Origin: Actinomycetota bacterium
GTDB taxonomy: Bacteria > Actinomycetota > Acidimicrobiia > Acidimicrobiales > BP-101
Assembly (NCBI GenBank): GCA_030838265.1
Contig: JAUTXA010000243.1
Coordinates: forward strand, 1-12,475
Reading direction: 5' to 3'
Length of the DNA stretch: 12,475 nucleotides
The position numbers were made by a program, and so were the translations under genes. Below, in pieces: positions 1 to 7,280 of this stretch; position 1 is the stretch's first letter; each line of letters begins with the position of its first letter. The notes under the pieces were generated by a model, which saw only the letters and a list, made by a program, of their open reading frames with translations, had not been told where the DNA came from and did no database searches.

Positions 1-54
1 GCCCTTCTGGCCGCCGTGCCTGCGGCCCGGCGCATGCGGGCCGACCGTCGCCGG

Positions 55-60
55 TAGCCT
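55..60 (+). promoter_or_regulatory. Putative -10 element (TAGCCT) for the ygfZ-like gene
   Basis: TAGCCT fits the actinobacterial -10 pattern TANNNT. Transcription would start about 7 bases after its last T, near base 67, leaving a leader of about two bases before the ATG at 69. No Shine-Dalgarno sequence is visible, which fits a leaderless or near-leaderless transcript. No good -35 element is seen. The 54 bases before it hold nothing I can name. Confidence 0.45.
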
Positions 61-68
61 CGACCGTG

Positions 69-920
69 ATGGCTGAGGTGACCGGTTTCTGGCTTCAACG
101 CGACTTCGTCGGCGTGCGCGGTCCTGACGCCGCCGACTGGCTGAACGGTCAGCTGAGCCAGGATCTGGCGGCCGTCCCGGTCGGGGGCGCCGCCCTGTCG
201 TTCTTGCTCCAGCCGCAGGGCAAGGTCGACGCCCTGCTGCGCGTCCAGCGCCGGACTGACGACGAGTTCATGCTCGACACCGACGGTGGGTTCGGGTCGG
301 CCGTCGAGGCTCGCCTCCTGCGCTTCAAGCTGCGGGTGAAGGCCGACGTCGAGGCGGCGGCCTGGAAGTGCCTCGCCCTTCGGGGTGTCGGGGCTGCCGA
401 GGCCGCGCCGGAGGGCATCGACGCCACCTGGCTCGGGTGGCCGGGTGCCGATCTCGTCGGGCCCGAGCCCGGCTGGCCCGCCGGCGTGCCCGAAGGTGAC
501 GGGGCGGCCTACGAGCTGGCCCGCATCGAAGCCGGCGTGCCGGTGATGGGCGCCGAGATCACGGGCAAGACCATCCCCGCCGAACTTGGTCCCTGGGTCA
601 TCGAACGGGCCGTGAGCTTCACCAAAGGTTGCTACACCGGCCAGGAGCTAGTGGCCCGGATCGAGTCGCGCGGCGGCCACGTGCCCCGCCGATTGCGGCG
701 GCTGACCGTCGATGAGGGCACGCTCGAGCCCGGCGCCTCGGTGGCCCTCGGCGAGAAGACCGTGGGCTCGGTGACGAGTGCCGCGGCCCGGCCCGACGGG
801 GGAGCGGTGGCGCTCGCCTTCGTCGGACGCGACGTCGAGCCGTCGACCATCGTGACCGTGACCGGAGCCGATCAGGTGTCGCAGGAGGCCACCGTCTCGT
901 CCATCGAGGACAGCCCGTGA
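69..920 (+). CDS. ygfZ: YgfZ/GcvT-like folate-binding protein
   Basis: This 283-residue protein belongs to the YgfZ (IBA57-like) branch of the GcvT fold. These are tetrahydrofolate-binding proteins that help assemble or repair certain iron-sulfur clusters in the cytoplasm. The family signature KGCYTGQE lies at about residues 186-193 with the conserved cysteine near 188. It is preceded by RIEAGVPVMG and IPAEL, as is usual, and a C-terminal beta-barrel-like part follows (about 205-280). Length fits bacterial members. A GTG at 66 is an in-frame alternative start; ATG 69 was chosen because the -10 element at 55-60 predicts transcription from about base 67 and there is no Shine-Dalgarno sequence. 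The stop overlaps the start of the lipoprotein gene (GTGA), so the two are probably co-translated. The family is clear, but the exact client proteins cannot be read from the sequence. Confidence 0.9.
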   Translation: MAEVTGFWLQRDFVGVRGPDAADWLNGQLSQDLAAVPVGGAALSFLLQPQGKVDALLRVQRRTDDEFMLDTDGGFGSAVEARLLRFKLRVKADVEAAAWKCLALRGVGAAEAAPEGIDATWLGWPGADLVGPEPGWPAGVPEGDGAAYELARIEAGVPVMGAEITGKTIPAELGPWVIERAVSFTKGCYTGQELVARIESRGGHVPRRLRRLTVDEGTLEPGASVALGEKTVGSVTSAAARPDGGAVALAFVGRDVEPSTIVTVTGADQVSQEATVSSIEDSP

Positions 921-1786
921 CGCAGACCCCCCGGCTGGCCGGCGCCATGATCCTTCTGCTGGTCAGCGGGCTCGTCCTCAGTGCGTGCTCCGGCCACAAG
1001 CTGATCTCGCTACCGGAGCCTCCCCCGTTGCCGGCCACGACCACGACCGAGCCCTTCCCCGACTTCAGCCACGCCGTCCTGGCCCGGGTGCCGGGGCGCA
1101 CGACCACCACCATCGCAGTAGGCCCCGGCGCCGCCCTCATCAAGGGACGGGTCGTCGGGCCGGACGGGCCGGTCGATGGGGCCACCGTGCACCTCGAGCG
1201 CCTGGTCGGCGACAGCGTGGCCCGGGCCGACGTCCAGTCCCTTCCCGACGGCACGTTCACTGCGCCCAACGTGCTCGGCGGCCGATGGAGGGTCCGGGCC
1301 TGGAAGGTCGCCGACTTGGCCTTGACGACACCGGTCGTCTTCTACATGGCGGCCAACGACCAGAAGGACCTGAACCTGGTGCTCGCCCGCTACACCGGCG
1401 TGAACGCGACCTTCGCCATCGCGCCCGCTCCTCCTCTGGTGAACGAGCCCGCCAACCTGGTGGTCGAGATCACCAATCAACAGGTCGACGGGCAGGGCGT
1501 GGTCCGGGCCACCCCGGTATCCGGCGCCACCGTGCAGCTCGTGGGCTCGGGCGACTGGGCCATCCGGGGGTCGGCCACCGAGACGACGTCGAGCGACGGG
1601 ACGGCGCGGTGGCAGCTGACCTGCGGCTCGCGGGGGAAGCAGCCTCTGTCGGTCTTGGTGAACAACACCGACTCCTTCCCCCTCGACATCCCGGGCTGCG
1701 AGGAGCGTCCACCGGAGACGACGACATCGACGAGCCGTCCGACCACCAGCTCGACCGTTAGCTCGACGACGACGACGACGGCCTGA
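917..1786 (+). CDS. Lipoprotein with carboxypeptidase-regulatory-like domain
   Basis: A 289-residue predicted lipoprotein of unknown function. A short N-region with Arg6 is followed by a hydrophobic stretch (10-23) ending in the lipobox LSAC, so Cys24 should be lipidated and the protein held on the outside of the membrane. A Pro/Thr-rich linker (about 33-65, with runs of four Thr) leads to a beta-sandwich domain resembling carboxypeptidase-regulatory or CnaB domains (about 74-132, with GRVVGPDGPVDGATV). A second Ig-like domain (about 175-262) contains Cys236 and Cys261, a possible disulfide. The tail (265-289) is almost all Thr and Ser, like a wall-spanning or glycosylated linker. The GTG start has the Shine-Dalgarno GAGGA (906-910) and overlaps the previous stop by 4 bases. 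ATG 947 is less likely because it removes the positive N-region. The last 29 bases overlap the convergent kinase gene. Confidence 0.8.
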   Translation: MTQTPRLAGAMILLLVSGLVLSACSGHKLISLPEPPPLPATTTTEPFPDFSHAVLARVPGRTTTTIAVGPGAALIKGRVVGPDGPVDGATVHLERLVGDSVARADVQSLPDGTFTAPNVLGGRWRVRAWKVADLALTTPVVFYMAANDQKDLNLVLARYTGVNATFAIAPAPPLVNEPANLVVEITNQQVDGQGVVRATPVSGATVQLVGSGDWAIRGSATETTSSDGTARWQLTCGSRGKQPLSVLVNNTDSFPLDIPGCEERPPETTTSTSRPTTSSTVSSTTTTTA

Positions 1787-3095
1787 GGCGGACCGTAAAC
1801 CGGGCCCCGCCGCCCTCGGTGTTGTCAGCGATGACAGTCCCGCCGAGAGCCGCGACCAACTCGCTGACGATGGCCAGGCCCAAGCCCGAGCCGAGCCGCC
1901 GGGTCGGGGTGCGGGCCCCGACGTAGAGGCGCTCGAAGACATGGGGCGCATCGGCCGGCGAGATGCCTGGGCCGTCGTCCGAGACGGTCACCACCGGGCC
2001 TTCGGGATCGGCCGACGCGGTGACGACGATCGACGACACCGCGTACTTCATGGCGTTCTCGACCAGGTTGGCCACGATCTGAGCAAGCCGGTCCGGGTCG
2101 GCGCGCACCCTGAGCGTCTCTCGGGGCGGGGTCCTGACCGCCAGTTCGACGCCGAGGTCGCCGGCCGCCGGTTGAAAACCCTCGGCGGTGTCGGCCACGA
2201 CCTCGGCGACATCGATGTCACGGAGGTCGAGAGTGAAGCGGCGGGCGTCGAGCTGCGCCAATTGGAGGAGGTCGCCGACCAAGCGTTCGAGGCGGCGCGA
2301 CTCGGCGGCGATGACCTCGGCAGCGCGGGTCGCATCGGGTGCCGCACCGTCGGCAATGGCCTCGGCGAAGCCTCGGATCGAGGTCAAGGGTGTACGCAGG
2401 TCGTGGGAGACGGACATGAGGAACTGCCGCTCGAGGCCCTTGGCTCGATTGAGGTTGTCGGCCATTGTGTTGATCGACGCGGCCAGCGAGCTCAGCTCGG
2501 GGTCAGCGTCACCGGCGATCACCACCCGAGCCTCGAGGTCGCCCGACGCAATGCGCCTGGTCACCGTCTCAGCCTCTTCGAGGGGCTGGGTGATGCGCCG
2601 GCCGAGGGCCTGCGCAACCAGGACGGCTACGACCAGGGCCAAGCCGGCGGCCAGCAAGAAGTAGCTGATGCCGGCCGTCCCAGCGTCGACCCGGCGGGTG
2701 ATGACGACGGCGGCGACGCCGCGGTTCACCTTGGTGGGCGCGGCGGCGTAGGCCAGGCTCCCTCGCGTGCCCGAGACCGTTCGGTTGGCCACGAGGGCAT
2801 CGGGGTGGAGGTCCGCGACCGTGAGGCCATCTGGTGGCGTGCCGAGGATCGCCCCGCGGGGGCCGATGGCGACGAAGCCGAAGCCTTCGAGCCTCAACAC
2901 CCGCTGCAAGAGCACGGCGTTGCGGGGCTTCCCGGACTCATCGACCGCGGCGGCGATGGCCTCGGCCTCTCGGACCAGTTCGGAGCGCACCGACTGCCGA
3001 GACGAGATGCGGACGAGGACGAGGGTTCCGAGGCCGGCCACCACGAGCGCGCCCGCCACGACCGCCACGATCGTCAGCGTCAGTCGTCGGCGCAC
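1758..3095 (-). CDS. Sensor histidine kinase, HAMP type
   Basis: A 445-residue membrane kinase of the MprB/BaeS type that would phosphorylate the response regulator encoded just upstream. Order: transmembrane helix 1 (about 5-29), an extracytoplasmic sensor of roughly 110 residues, helix 2 (about 142-165), HAMP (about 165-218), and the dimerisation/phosphoacceptor domain with SVSHDLRTP, where His231 is the phosphorylated residue. The ATP-binding domain follows, with N-box NLVENAMKYA (343-352), G1 box DDGPG (373-377) and G2 box GSGLGLA (402-408). The open frame extends further upstream, but those residues lie antisense to no domain and inside the regulator gene in another frame. GTG 3095, four bases after the regulator stop, places helix 1 at the N-terminus as expected. 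The protein ends in six serines, encoded by the strand opposite the lipoprotein Thr tail. The signal sensed is unknown. Confidence 0.9.
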   Translation of the reverse strand: MRRRLTLTIVAVVAGALVVAGLGTLVLVRISSRQSVRSELVREAEAIAAAVDESGKPRNAVLLQRVLRLEGFGFVAIGPRGAILGTPPDGLTVADLHPDALVANRTVSGTRGSLAYAAAPTKVNRGVAAVVITRRVDAGTAGISYFLLAAGLALVVAVLVAQALGRRITQPLEEAETVTRRIASGDLEARVVIAGDADPELSSLAASINTMADNLNRAKGLERQFLMSVSHDLRTPLTSIRGFAEAIADGAAPDATRAAEVIAAESRRLERLVGDLLQLAQLDARRFTLDLRDIDVAEVVADTAEGFQPAAGDLGVELAVRTPPRETLRVRADPDRLAQIVANLVENAMKYAVSSIVVTASADPEGPVVTVSDDGPGISPADAPHVFERLYVGARTPTRRLGSGLGLAIVSELVAALGGTVIADNTEGGGARFTVRLRPSSSSSS

Positions 3096-3099
3096 GTTG

Positions 3100-3786
3100 T
3101 CATCCGAGCCTGTAGCCGACGCCCCACACCGTCGCCAGGGGAAGGGCGTCGCCCAGCTTCTTGCGGAGCTGGCGGACGTGGACGTCGACGGTGCGGTCGT
3201 CGCCGTACCAGTCGGTACCCCACACCCCGTCGAGCAGCTGGCGGCGGGTGAGCGCCAGTCCCTCGTTGTCGGCCAGGTATTGGAGGAGGTCGAACTCGCG
3301 GGTCGCCAAGGCGACGGGTTGACCGTCGAGCCGCGCCTCCCGGCGGCCGCGATCGACTTCGACCCGCCCGACGACGACCACCTCGGCGGGCGAGCGGGCG
3401 GGCCCGTCAGCCCGCCGCAGGATGGCCCGGACCCGAGCCACCAGCTCGCGGGGTGAGAACGGCTTGGTGACGTAATCGTCGGCCCCCAGCTCGAGTCCGA
3501 GCACCCGATCGATCTCGCCATCCCTCGCCGTGAGCATCACGACCGGCACGTCTCCCGGCGTCGAAGCCCGGAGCCGGCGGCAGACCTCGAGCCCATCCAT
3601 GTCGCCTTCGAGGCCGACATCGAGCACGACCAGCCTCGGGTGCTCCTGGCCGATCAGCTCCAGGCCCCGCTCACCACTCGACGCTTGGAGCACGCGGAAG
3701 CCCTCTCGGCGCAGGTAGAGGTCGACGAGGTCGGCGATGTGGGGATCGTCTTCGACGACGACGACGGTGCCGTGCTCGGGAGCCAT
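3100..3786 (-). CDS. OmpR/PhoB-family response regulator
   Basis: A 228-residue DNA-binding regulator, partner of the kinase that follows it. Receiver domain (about 7-122): acidic pocket VEDD (11-14), phosphoacceptor Asp56 in VVLD, Thr86 in MLTARD, and Lys108 in TKPF. The winged-helix DNA-binding domain (about 135-228) carries ATREFDLLQYL, RTVDVHVRQLRKKLG and the ending TVWGVGYRLG, typical of the family. The beta3-alpha3 loop reads DVGLEGDMDG, one residue longer than the usual D-x-x-x-P-x-x-x-G spacing and without its proline. ATG 3786 was chosen over a TTG at 3870 because it puts the receiver at the N-terminus; the 28 extra residues from the TTG have no family counterpart. It reads divergently from trpC, with 100 bases between the two starts. 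Target genes cannot be inferred. Confidence 0.93.
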   Translation of the reverse strand: MAPEHGTVVVVEDDPHIADLVDLYLRREGFRVLQASSGERGLELIGQEHPRLVVLDVGLEGDMDGLEVCRRLRASTPGDVPVVMLTARDGEIDRVLGLELGADDYVTKPFSPRELVARVRAILRRADGPARSPAEVVVVGRVEVDRGRREARLDGQPVALATREFDLLQYLADNEGLALTRRQLLDGVWGTDWYGDDRTVDVHVRQLRKKLGDALPLATVWGVGYRLG

Positions 3787-3886
3787 CCCCGCCAGCGTGA
3801 CACCCGTTGGTGATGGAAGTGTGAACCGTCGGCCGAGCAGGAGATGGGGATGCGAGAAAGGGGCTGCCAACTAGGGTGAGGGTGCC
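3787..3886. promoter_or_regulatory. Divergent control region between the regulator and trpC
   Basis: These 100 bases must hold the promoters of both the two-component pair (leftward) and the trp operon (rightward). A TANNNT element is visible for trpC. None is visible for the regulator. I see no T-box, no tandem Trp codons, and no clear terminator/antiterminator pair. Confidence 0.5.
3872..3877 (+). promoter_or_regulatory. Putative -10 element (TAGGGT) for the trp operon
   Basis: TAGGGT matches TANNNT and would start transcription near base 3884, three bases before the trpC GTG. A GAGGG at 3878-3882 could instead act as a Shine-Dalgarno sequence if transcription begins further upstream, so leaderless initiation is only one reading. 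No convincing -35 is present. Confidence 0.4.
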
Positions 3887-4660
3887 GTGGCCACCTATCT
3901 GGACATGATCCTTGCTTCTCACCGCTCGGCCGCCGCGGCCGACAATCGAAGCATCGACGACCTCGTTGCTCATGCCATCGCCCTGCCACCAGCGCGACCC
4001 TTCACCGCCGCCCTGGCGGTCGACGGCATCAGCGTGATCGCCGAGGTGAAGCGCCGCTCACCCTCGAAGGGCGAGCTGCGAGCTGATCTCGTGCCGTCGA
4101 TGCTGGCCAAGGCCTACGCCGCGGGAGGAGCGGCCTGTCTCTCGGTGCTGACCGACGACCAGTTCTTCGGTGGCGCGGCCGCCGACCTGGTGGAAGCGCG
4201 GGCCGCGACCGATCTGCCCGTGCTCCGCAAGGACTTCACGGTGAGCGACGCTGATGTGTGCGACGCCCGCATCATGGGCGCCGACGCCGTGCTGCTCATC
4301 GCCGCCGCCCTGAGCGACGACGAGCTGCGGCGCTTTTCGTCTTTGGCCCGCGAAGTGGGCATCGAGTGCCTCGTCGAGGTGCACGACGAGGCCGAGCTCG
4401 AGCGGGCCTTGGGGGTCGGAGCCGATTTGATCGGCGTGAATCAGCGAGACCTGACCACCTTCGAGGTCGACACCGACCGCGCCGTACGGGTGGGCGTCGC
4501 CGTTCCCGACGGTGTCAGCAAGGTGGCCGAGTCAGGGGTCAGCACGCCCCAGCAGGCGAGGCGGCTGGCCGAGGCGGGCTTCGACGCCATCCTCGTGGGC
4601 GAGGCCCTCGTCACCGCGGACGACCCGGCTGCGGCCCTCGAGGCGCTGCGATGTTCGTGA
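3887..4660 (+). CDS. trpC: Indole-3-glycerol-phosphate synthase
   Basis: This 257-residue TIM-barrel enzyme closes the ring of carboxyphenylaminodeoxyribulose phosphate to indole-3-glycerol phosphate, with loss of CO2 and water. Family residues are all visible: Glu53 and Lys55 in AEVKRRSPSKG, the catalytic lysine Lys115 in LRKDF, Glu164 in LVEVHDE, Asn185 in GVNQRDL, and Glu215-Ser216 in VAESGV, with the phosphate-binding GEALV near the end. Length matches stand-alone TrpC, so it is not fused to TrpF. The GTG start gives the normal N-terminus (YLDMILASHR). It is the first gene of the operon, and its last 10 bases contain the start of trpF, implying translational coupling. Confidence 0.97.
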   Translation: MATYLDMILASHRSAAAADNRSIDDLVAHAIALPPARPFTAALAVDGISVIAEVKRRSPSKGELRADLVPSMLAKAYAAGGAACLSVLTDDQFFGGAAADLVEARAATDLPVLRKDFTVSDADVCDARIMGADAVLLIAAALSDDELRRFSSLAREVGIECLVEVHDEAELERALGVGADLIGVNQRDLTTFEVDTDRAVRVGVAVPDGVSKVAESGVSTPQQARRLAEAGFDAILVGEALVTADDPAAALEALRCS

Positions 4661-5307
4661 AGATCTGCGGGACCACGTCAGAGGAGGACGCCCTGCTGGC
4701 GGTCGCCCTCGGGGCTGACGCCGTCGGCTTCATCTTCGCTCCCTCGCGGCGGCAGATCGCGCCGGGCGTGGTGGGTGACATCGTCAAGCGCCTGCCGCCC
4801 GAGGTGCTGACCGTCGGTGTATTCCGGGACGAGGCGCCCAGCCGGGTGGTCGACATCATGGCGGCGACCGGACTGCGGTCGGCCCAGCTGAACGGCCACG
4901 AATCGCCGGAGGAGTGCCGCTGGATCCGCGAGCGGGTCCGCAGCACCATCCGCGCCTTCCCGGCGACCGATCGGGCGATCCCCCAGGCGCGCGACTACGG
5001 CGCCGACGCCGTCCTCATCGACTCGCCGTCGTTCGGGTCGGGCCAGGTCTTCGACTGGAGGCTGGCCGACGGGGTTCCCGACGGCGTGCGGCTCATCCTG
5101 GCCGGCGGCCTCAACGCCGAGAACGTCGGCGAGGCTGTGGCCGCGGTGCATCCGTGGGGAGTCGACGTGGCTACCGGCGTCGAGTCCTCGCCTGGCAAGA
5201 AGGACCCTCGCAAGCTGAGAGAGTTCATCGCCGCGGCGCGGGCCGCCGAGCCCGCCCCCTACGAGGGCGGGGCCGATGCGCCTTATGACTGGATGGACGA
5301 GTGGTGA
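4651..5307 (+). CDS. trpF: Phosphoribosylanthranilate isomerase
   Basis: A 218-residue TIM-barrel isomerase that performs the Amadori rearrangement of N-(5'-phosphoribosyl)anthranilate, supplying the TrpC substrate. The N-terminal KICGTT carries the catalytic Cys6, and LIDS carries the catalytic Asp124. Phosphate-binding strands are LAGGLNAENV (about 150-159) and GVDVATGVES (170-179), followed by PGKKD. The usual QLHG motif reads QLNG (Asn81), a small deviation. The ATG lies inside the trpC end (10-base overlap) with GAGG at 4640-4643 seven bases ahead. A tail after about residue 198 is Pro/Ala-rich and ends in acidic and aromatic residues with two tryptophans in the last five positions. A dedicated TrpF is notable because many Actinobacteria lack one and use PriA. 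Confidence 0.96.
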   Translation: MFVKICGTTSEEDALLAVALGADAVGFIFAPSRRQIAPGVVGDIVKRLPPEVLTVGVFRDEAPSRVVDIMAATGLRSAQLNGHESPEECRWIRERVRSTIRAFPATDRAIPQARDYGADAVLIDSPSFGSGQVFDWRLADGVPDGVRLILAGGLNAENVGEAVAAVHPWGVDVATGVESSPGKKDPRKLREFIAAARAAEPAPYEGGADAPYDWMDEW

Positions 5308-5315
5308 TCGAGGCC

Positions 5316-5320
5316 AGGGG
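5316..5320 (+). promoter_or_regulatory. Shine-Dalgarno sequence that places the trpB start
   Basis: AGGGG sits 7 bases before ATG 5328 and supports that start over the in-frame GTG codons at 5301 and 5304, the latter overlapping the trpF stop as GTGA. Confidence 0.5.
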
Positions 5321-5327
5321 TGCGGCG

Positions 5328-6485
5328 ATGGGAGCGCCCGGTGCCGATGGTCGCTTCGGCGAGTTCGGCGGACGCTTCATCCCCGAGTCGCTGGTTCCGG
5401 CCTGCCTCGAGCTCGACGAGGCGTTCACGGCCGCGTGGGGCGACGACGAGTTTCGGGCCGAGTACGCGGCGATCCTGCGCGACTACGCGGGGCGGCCCAC
5501 GCCGGTCACCGAGTGTCATCGCCTGTCGGCCCAGCTCGGGGTGCGCGTCCTGCTCAAGCGCGAGGACCTCGCCCACACCGGCTCGCACAAGATCAACAAC
5601 GTGGTCGGCCAGGCCCTCCTCGCCCGGCGGATGGGCAAGCACCGGGTGATCGCCGAGACGGGCGCCGGCCAGCACGGCGTGGCCACAGCCACGGCGTGCG
5701 CCCTCTTCGGCCTCGACTGCGTGGTCTACATGGGTGAAGTCGATGTCGAGCGCCAGGCCCTCAACGTGTTCCGCATGCGGCTCCTTGGCGCCGAGGTGCG
5801 ACCAGTCGGCTCGGGAAGCCGCACCTTGAAAGATGCCATCAACGAGGCCATGCGCGATTGGGTGGCGTCGGTCGAGAGCACGCACTACTGCCTGGGATCC
5901 GTGATGGGTCCGCACCCGTATCCCTGGATGGTCCGCGAGTTCCAGCGGATCGTCGGAGACGAGGCCCGCGAGCAGTGCCGCCGGCTCCTCGACGGGAGCG
6001 ACCCCGACTACGTCGTGGCCTGCGTCGGCGGCGGTTCCAACGCCGCCGGGACGTTCGCCGGGTTCGTCGAGACCAAGGCCAAGCTGGTCGGCGTCGAGCC
6101 GGCCGGAGGGGCGGCGCTCGGCCATGGGGTGCCGGGCGTGGTGCACGGCTCGAAGTCGTTCTTGCTGCAGGACGAGCACGGTCAGGTCCTCGAGGCCCAC
6201 TCAGTCTCGGCCGGTCTCGACTACCCCGGAGTCGGCCCCGAGCACGCCCACTTGGCCTCGATCGGCCGGGCGACCTACGTGCAGGCGGCCGACGCCGAGG
6301 TCCTCGATGCGTTCCAGCTCCTCTCCCGCACCGAAGGCATCATCCCGGCCCTCGAGCCGGCCCACGCCATCGCCTGGCTGGTGCGCGCCGCGGCCACCGA
6401 GATCCCTCTGGGGTCCACGGTGCTGCTGACCTTGTCGGGCCGAGGCGACAAGGACGCCCAGCAGGTCATGGAGATGCTGTCTTGA
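5328..6485 (+). CDS. trpB: Tryptophan synthase beta chain
   Basis: This 385-residue PLP enzyme condenses indole with serine to give tryptophan, working in an alpha2-beta2 complex with TrpA. The PLP lysine is Lys88 in HTGSHKINN, Glu110 in AETGAGQHG is the catalytic acid/base, GGGSNA (234-239) binds the PLP phosphate, and LSGRGDKD (369-376) contains the serine facing the pyridine nitrogen. With ATG 5328, Lys88 and Glu110 fall one position from E. coli Lys87 and Glu109, and FGEFGG sits at nearly the same place, supporting this start along with AGGGG at 5316-5320. GTG 5301 or 5304 would add 9 or 8 residues and overlap the trpF stop. It is the standard TrpB1 type, judging from the paired trpA gene. 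Its stop overlaps the trpA start by 4 bases. Confidence 0.97.
   Translation: MGAPGADGRFGEFGGRFIPESLVPACLELDEAFTAAWGDDEFRAEYAAILRDYAGRPTPVTECHRLSAQLGVRVLLKREDLAHTGSHKINNVVGQALLARRMGKHRVIAETGAGQHGVATATACALFGLDCVVYMGEVDVERQALNVFRMRLLGAEVRPVGSGSRTLKDAINEAMRDWVASVESTHYCLGSVMGPHPYPWMVREFQRIVGDEAREQCRRLLDGSDPDYVVACVGGGSNAAGTFAGFVETKAKLVGVEPAGGAALGHGVPGVVHGSKSFLLQDEHGQVLEAHSVSAGLDYPGVGPEHAHLASIGRATYVQAADAEVLDAFQLLSRTEGIIPALEPAHAIAWLVRAAATEIPLGSTVLLTLSGRGDKDAQQVMEMLS
6470..6475 (+). promoter_or_regulatory. Shine-Dalgarno sequence for the TTG start of trpA
   Basis: GGAGAT lies within the end of trpB, 6 bases before TTG 6482. This is better spaced for the TTG than for the in-frame GTG at 6491, so the rare TTG codon is favoured. 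Confidence 0.5.
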
Positions 6486-7276
6486 CCGAAGTGGTCGAGC
6501 CGGGCTCGCTCGAGTCCCGGCTGCGCGCCGTACGCGCCAAGGGTCGCAAGGCCCTCGTCCCCTACGTGAGCGGCGGCATCAGCGACGACTGGCTCGACGT
6601 CGTCCGGGCCGCGGCCGATGCCGGGGCCGACGCCATCGAGATCGGCATCCCCTTCTCCGACCCGGTGATGGACGGGCCCACGATCCAAGCGGCCTCGCAG
6701 CGCTCGCTCGACCGGGGCACCACGCCGGTCGGCATCTTCGGGGCCCTGGCCGACCTCGATGCCGGTGTCCCCCTGGTGGCCATGACCTATTACAACCTCG
6801 TCTTTCGCGCCGGGCACCGGCGTTTCGCCCGCTCGCTCGTCGATGCCGGTGTGGCTGGGGCGATCGTCCCCGATCTTTGCCTCGAGGAGTTGGGCGACTG
6901 GGAGCGGGCCGCCGTCGATGCCGGCATCGAGACAGTCTTGCTCGCCGCGCCCGTGACTCCCGATGATCGCCTCGCCGAGCTCTGCCGGCGATCGCGCGGG
7001 TTCATCTACGGCGTCAGCGTGATGGGGGTCACGGGTGAGCGCCAAGCGCTGGCCACGTCGGCCGGCATCCTGGCCAAGAGGCTCAAGGCGGTCACTGACA
7101 AGCCGGTGATCGTCGGCTTCGGCATCTCGGGCCCGGCCCAAGCCATCGAGGCGGCGACGGAGTCCGACGGCGTTGTGGTGGCGTCGGCTTTGATGCGCCT
7201 GGTCCTCGATGGCGGTGGTCCGACCGAGGTCGGCGCGTCGGTGGCTGCTCTGCGCCGGGCCCTCGACGGCGGGTGA
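6482..7276 (+). CDS. trpA: Tryptophan synthase alpha chain
   Basis: A 264-residue TIM-barrel enzyme that splits indole-3-glycerol phosphate into indole and glyceraldehyde 3-phosphate and passes indole to TrpB. Catalytic Glu53 and Asp64 lie in IEIGIPFSDPVMDGPTIQ with the 11-residue spacing of E. coli Glu49/Asp60. Also present are YYN (103-105), the mobile loop VSVMGVTG (178-185) and the phosphate-binding GFGIS (212-216). The TTG start overlaps the trpB stop as TTGA and has its own Shine-Dalgarno sequence; GTG 6491 is the alternative. Such coupling is usual for subunits made in equal amounts. The next gene follows after four bases. Confidence 0.96.
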   Translation: MTEVVEPGSLESRLRAVRAKGRKALVPYVSGGISDDWLDVVRAAADAGADAIEIGIPFSDPVMDGPTIQAASQRSLDRGTTPVGIFGALADLDAGVPLVAMTYYNLVFRAGHRRFARSLVDAGVAGAIVPDLCLEELGDWERAAVDAGIETVLLAAPVTPDDRLAELCRRSRGFIYGVSVMGVTGERQALATSAGILAKRLKAVTDKPVIVGFGISGPAQAIEAATESDGVVVASALMRLVLDGGGPTEVGASVAALRRALDGG

Positions 7277-7280
7277 CGCG

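Noticed and set aside
3096..3521. Upstream extension of the kinase frame into the regulator gene
   Set aside because: These 142 codons overlap the well-supported DNA-binding domain of the regulator and have shadow-like composition. GTG 3095 gives a normal kinase.
3821..3874. A 17-codon frame (GTG to TAG) before trpC that could be a trp leader peptide
   Set aside because: It has only one Trp codon and no tandem Trp, and no terminator/antiterminator pair is visible. If the -10 at 3872 is used, it would not be transcribed.
5283..6200. Long minus-strand open frame opposite trpB
   Set aside because: Its translation has no recognisable domain and is rich in Arg/Gly/His. It is explained by GC-rich codon use of the real gene.
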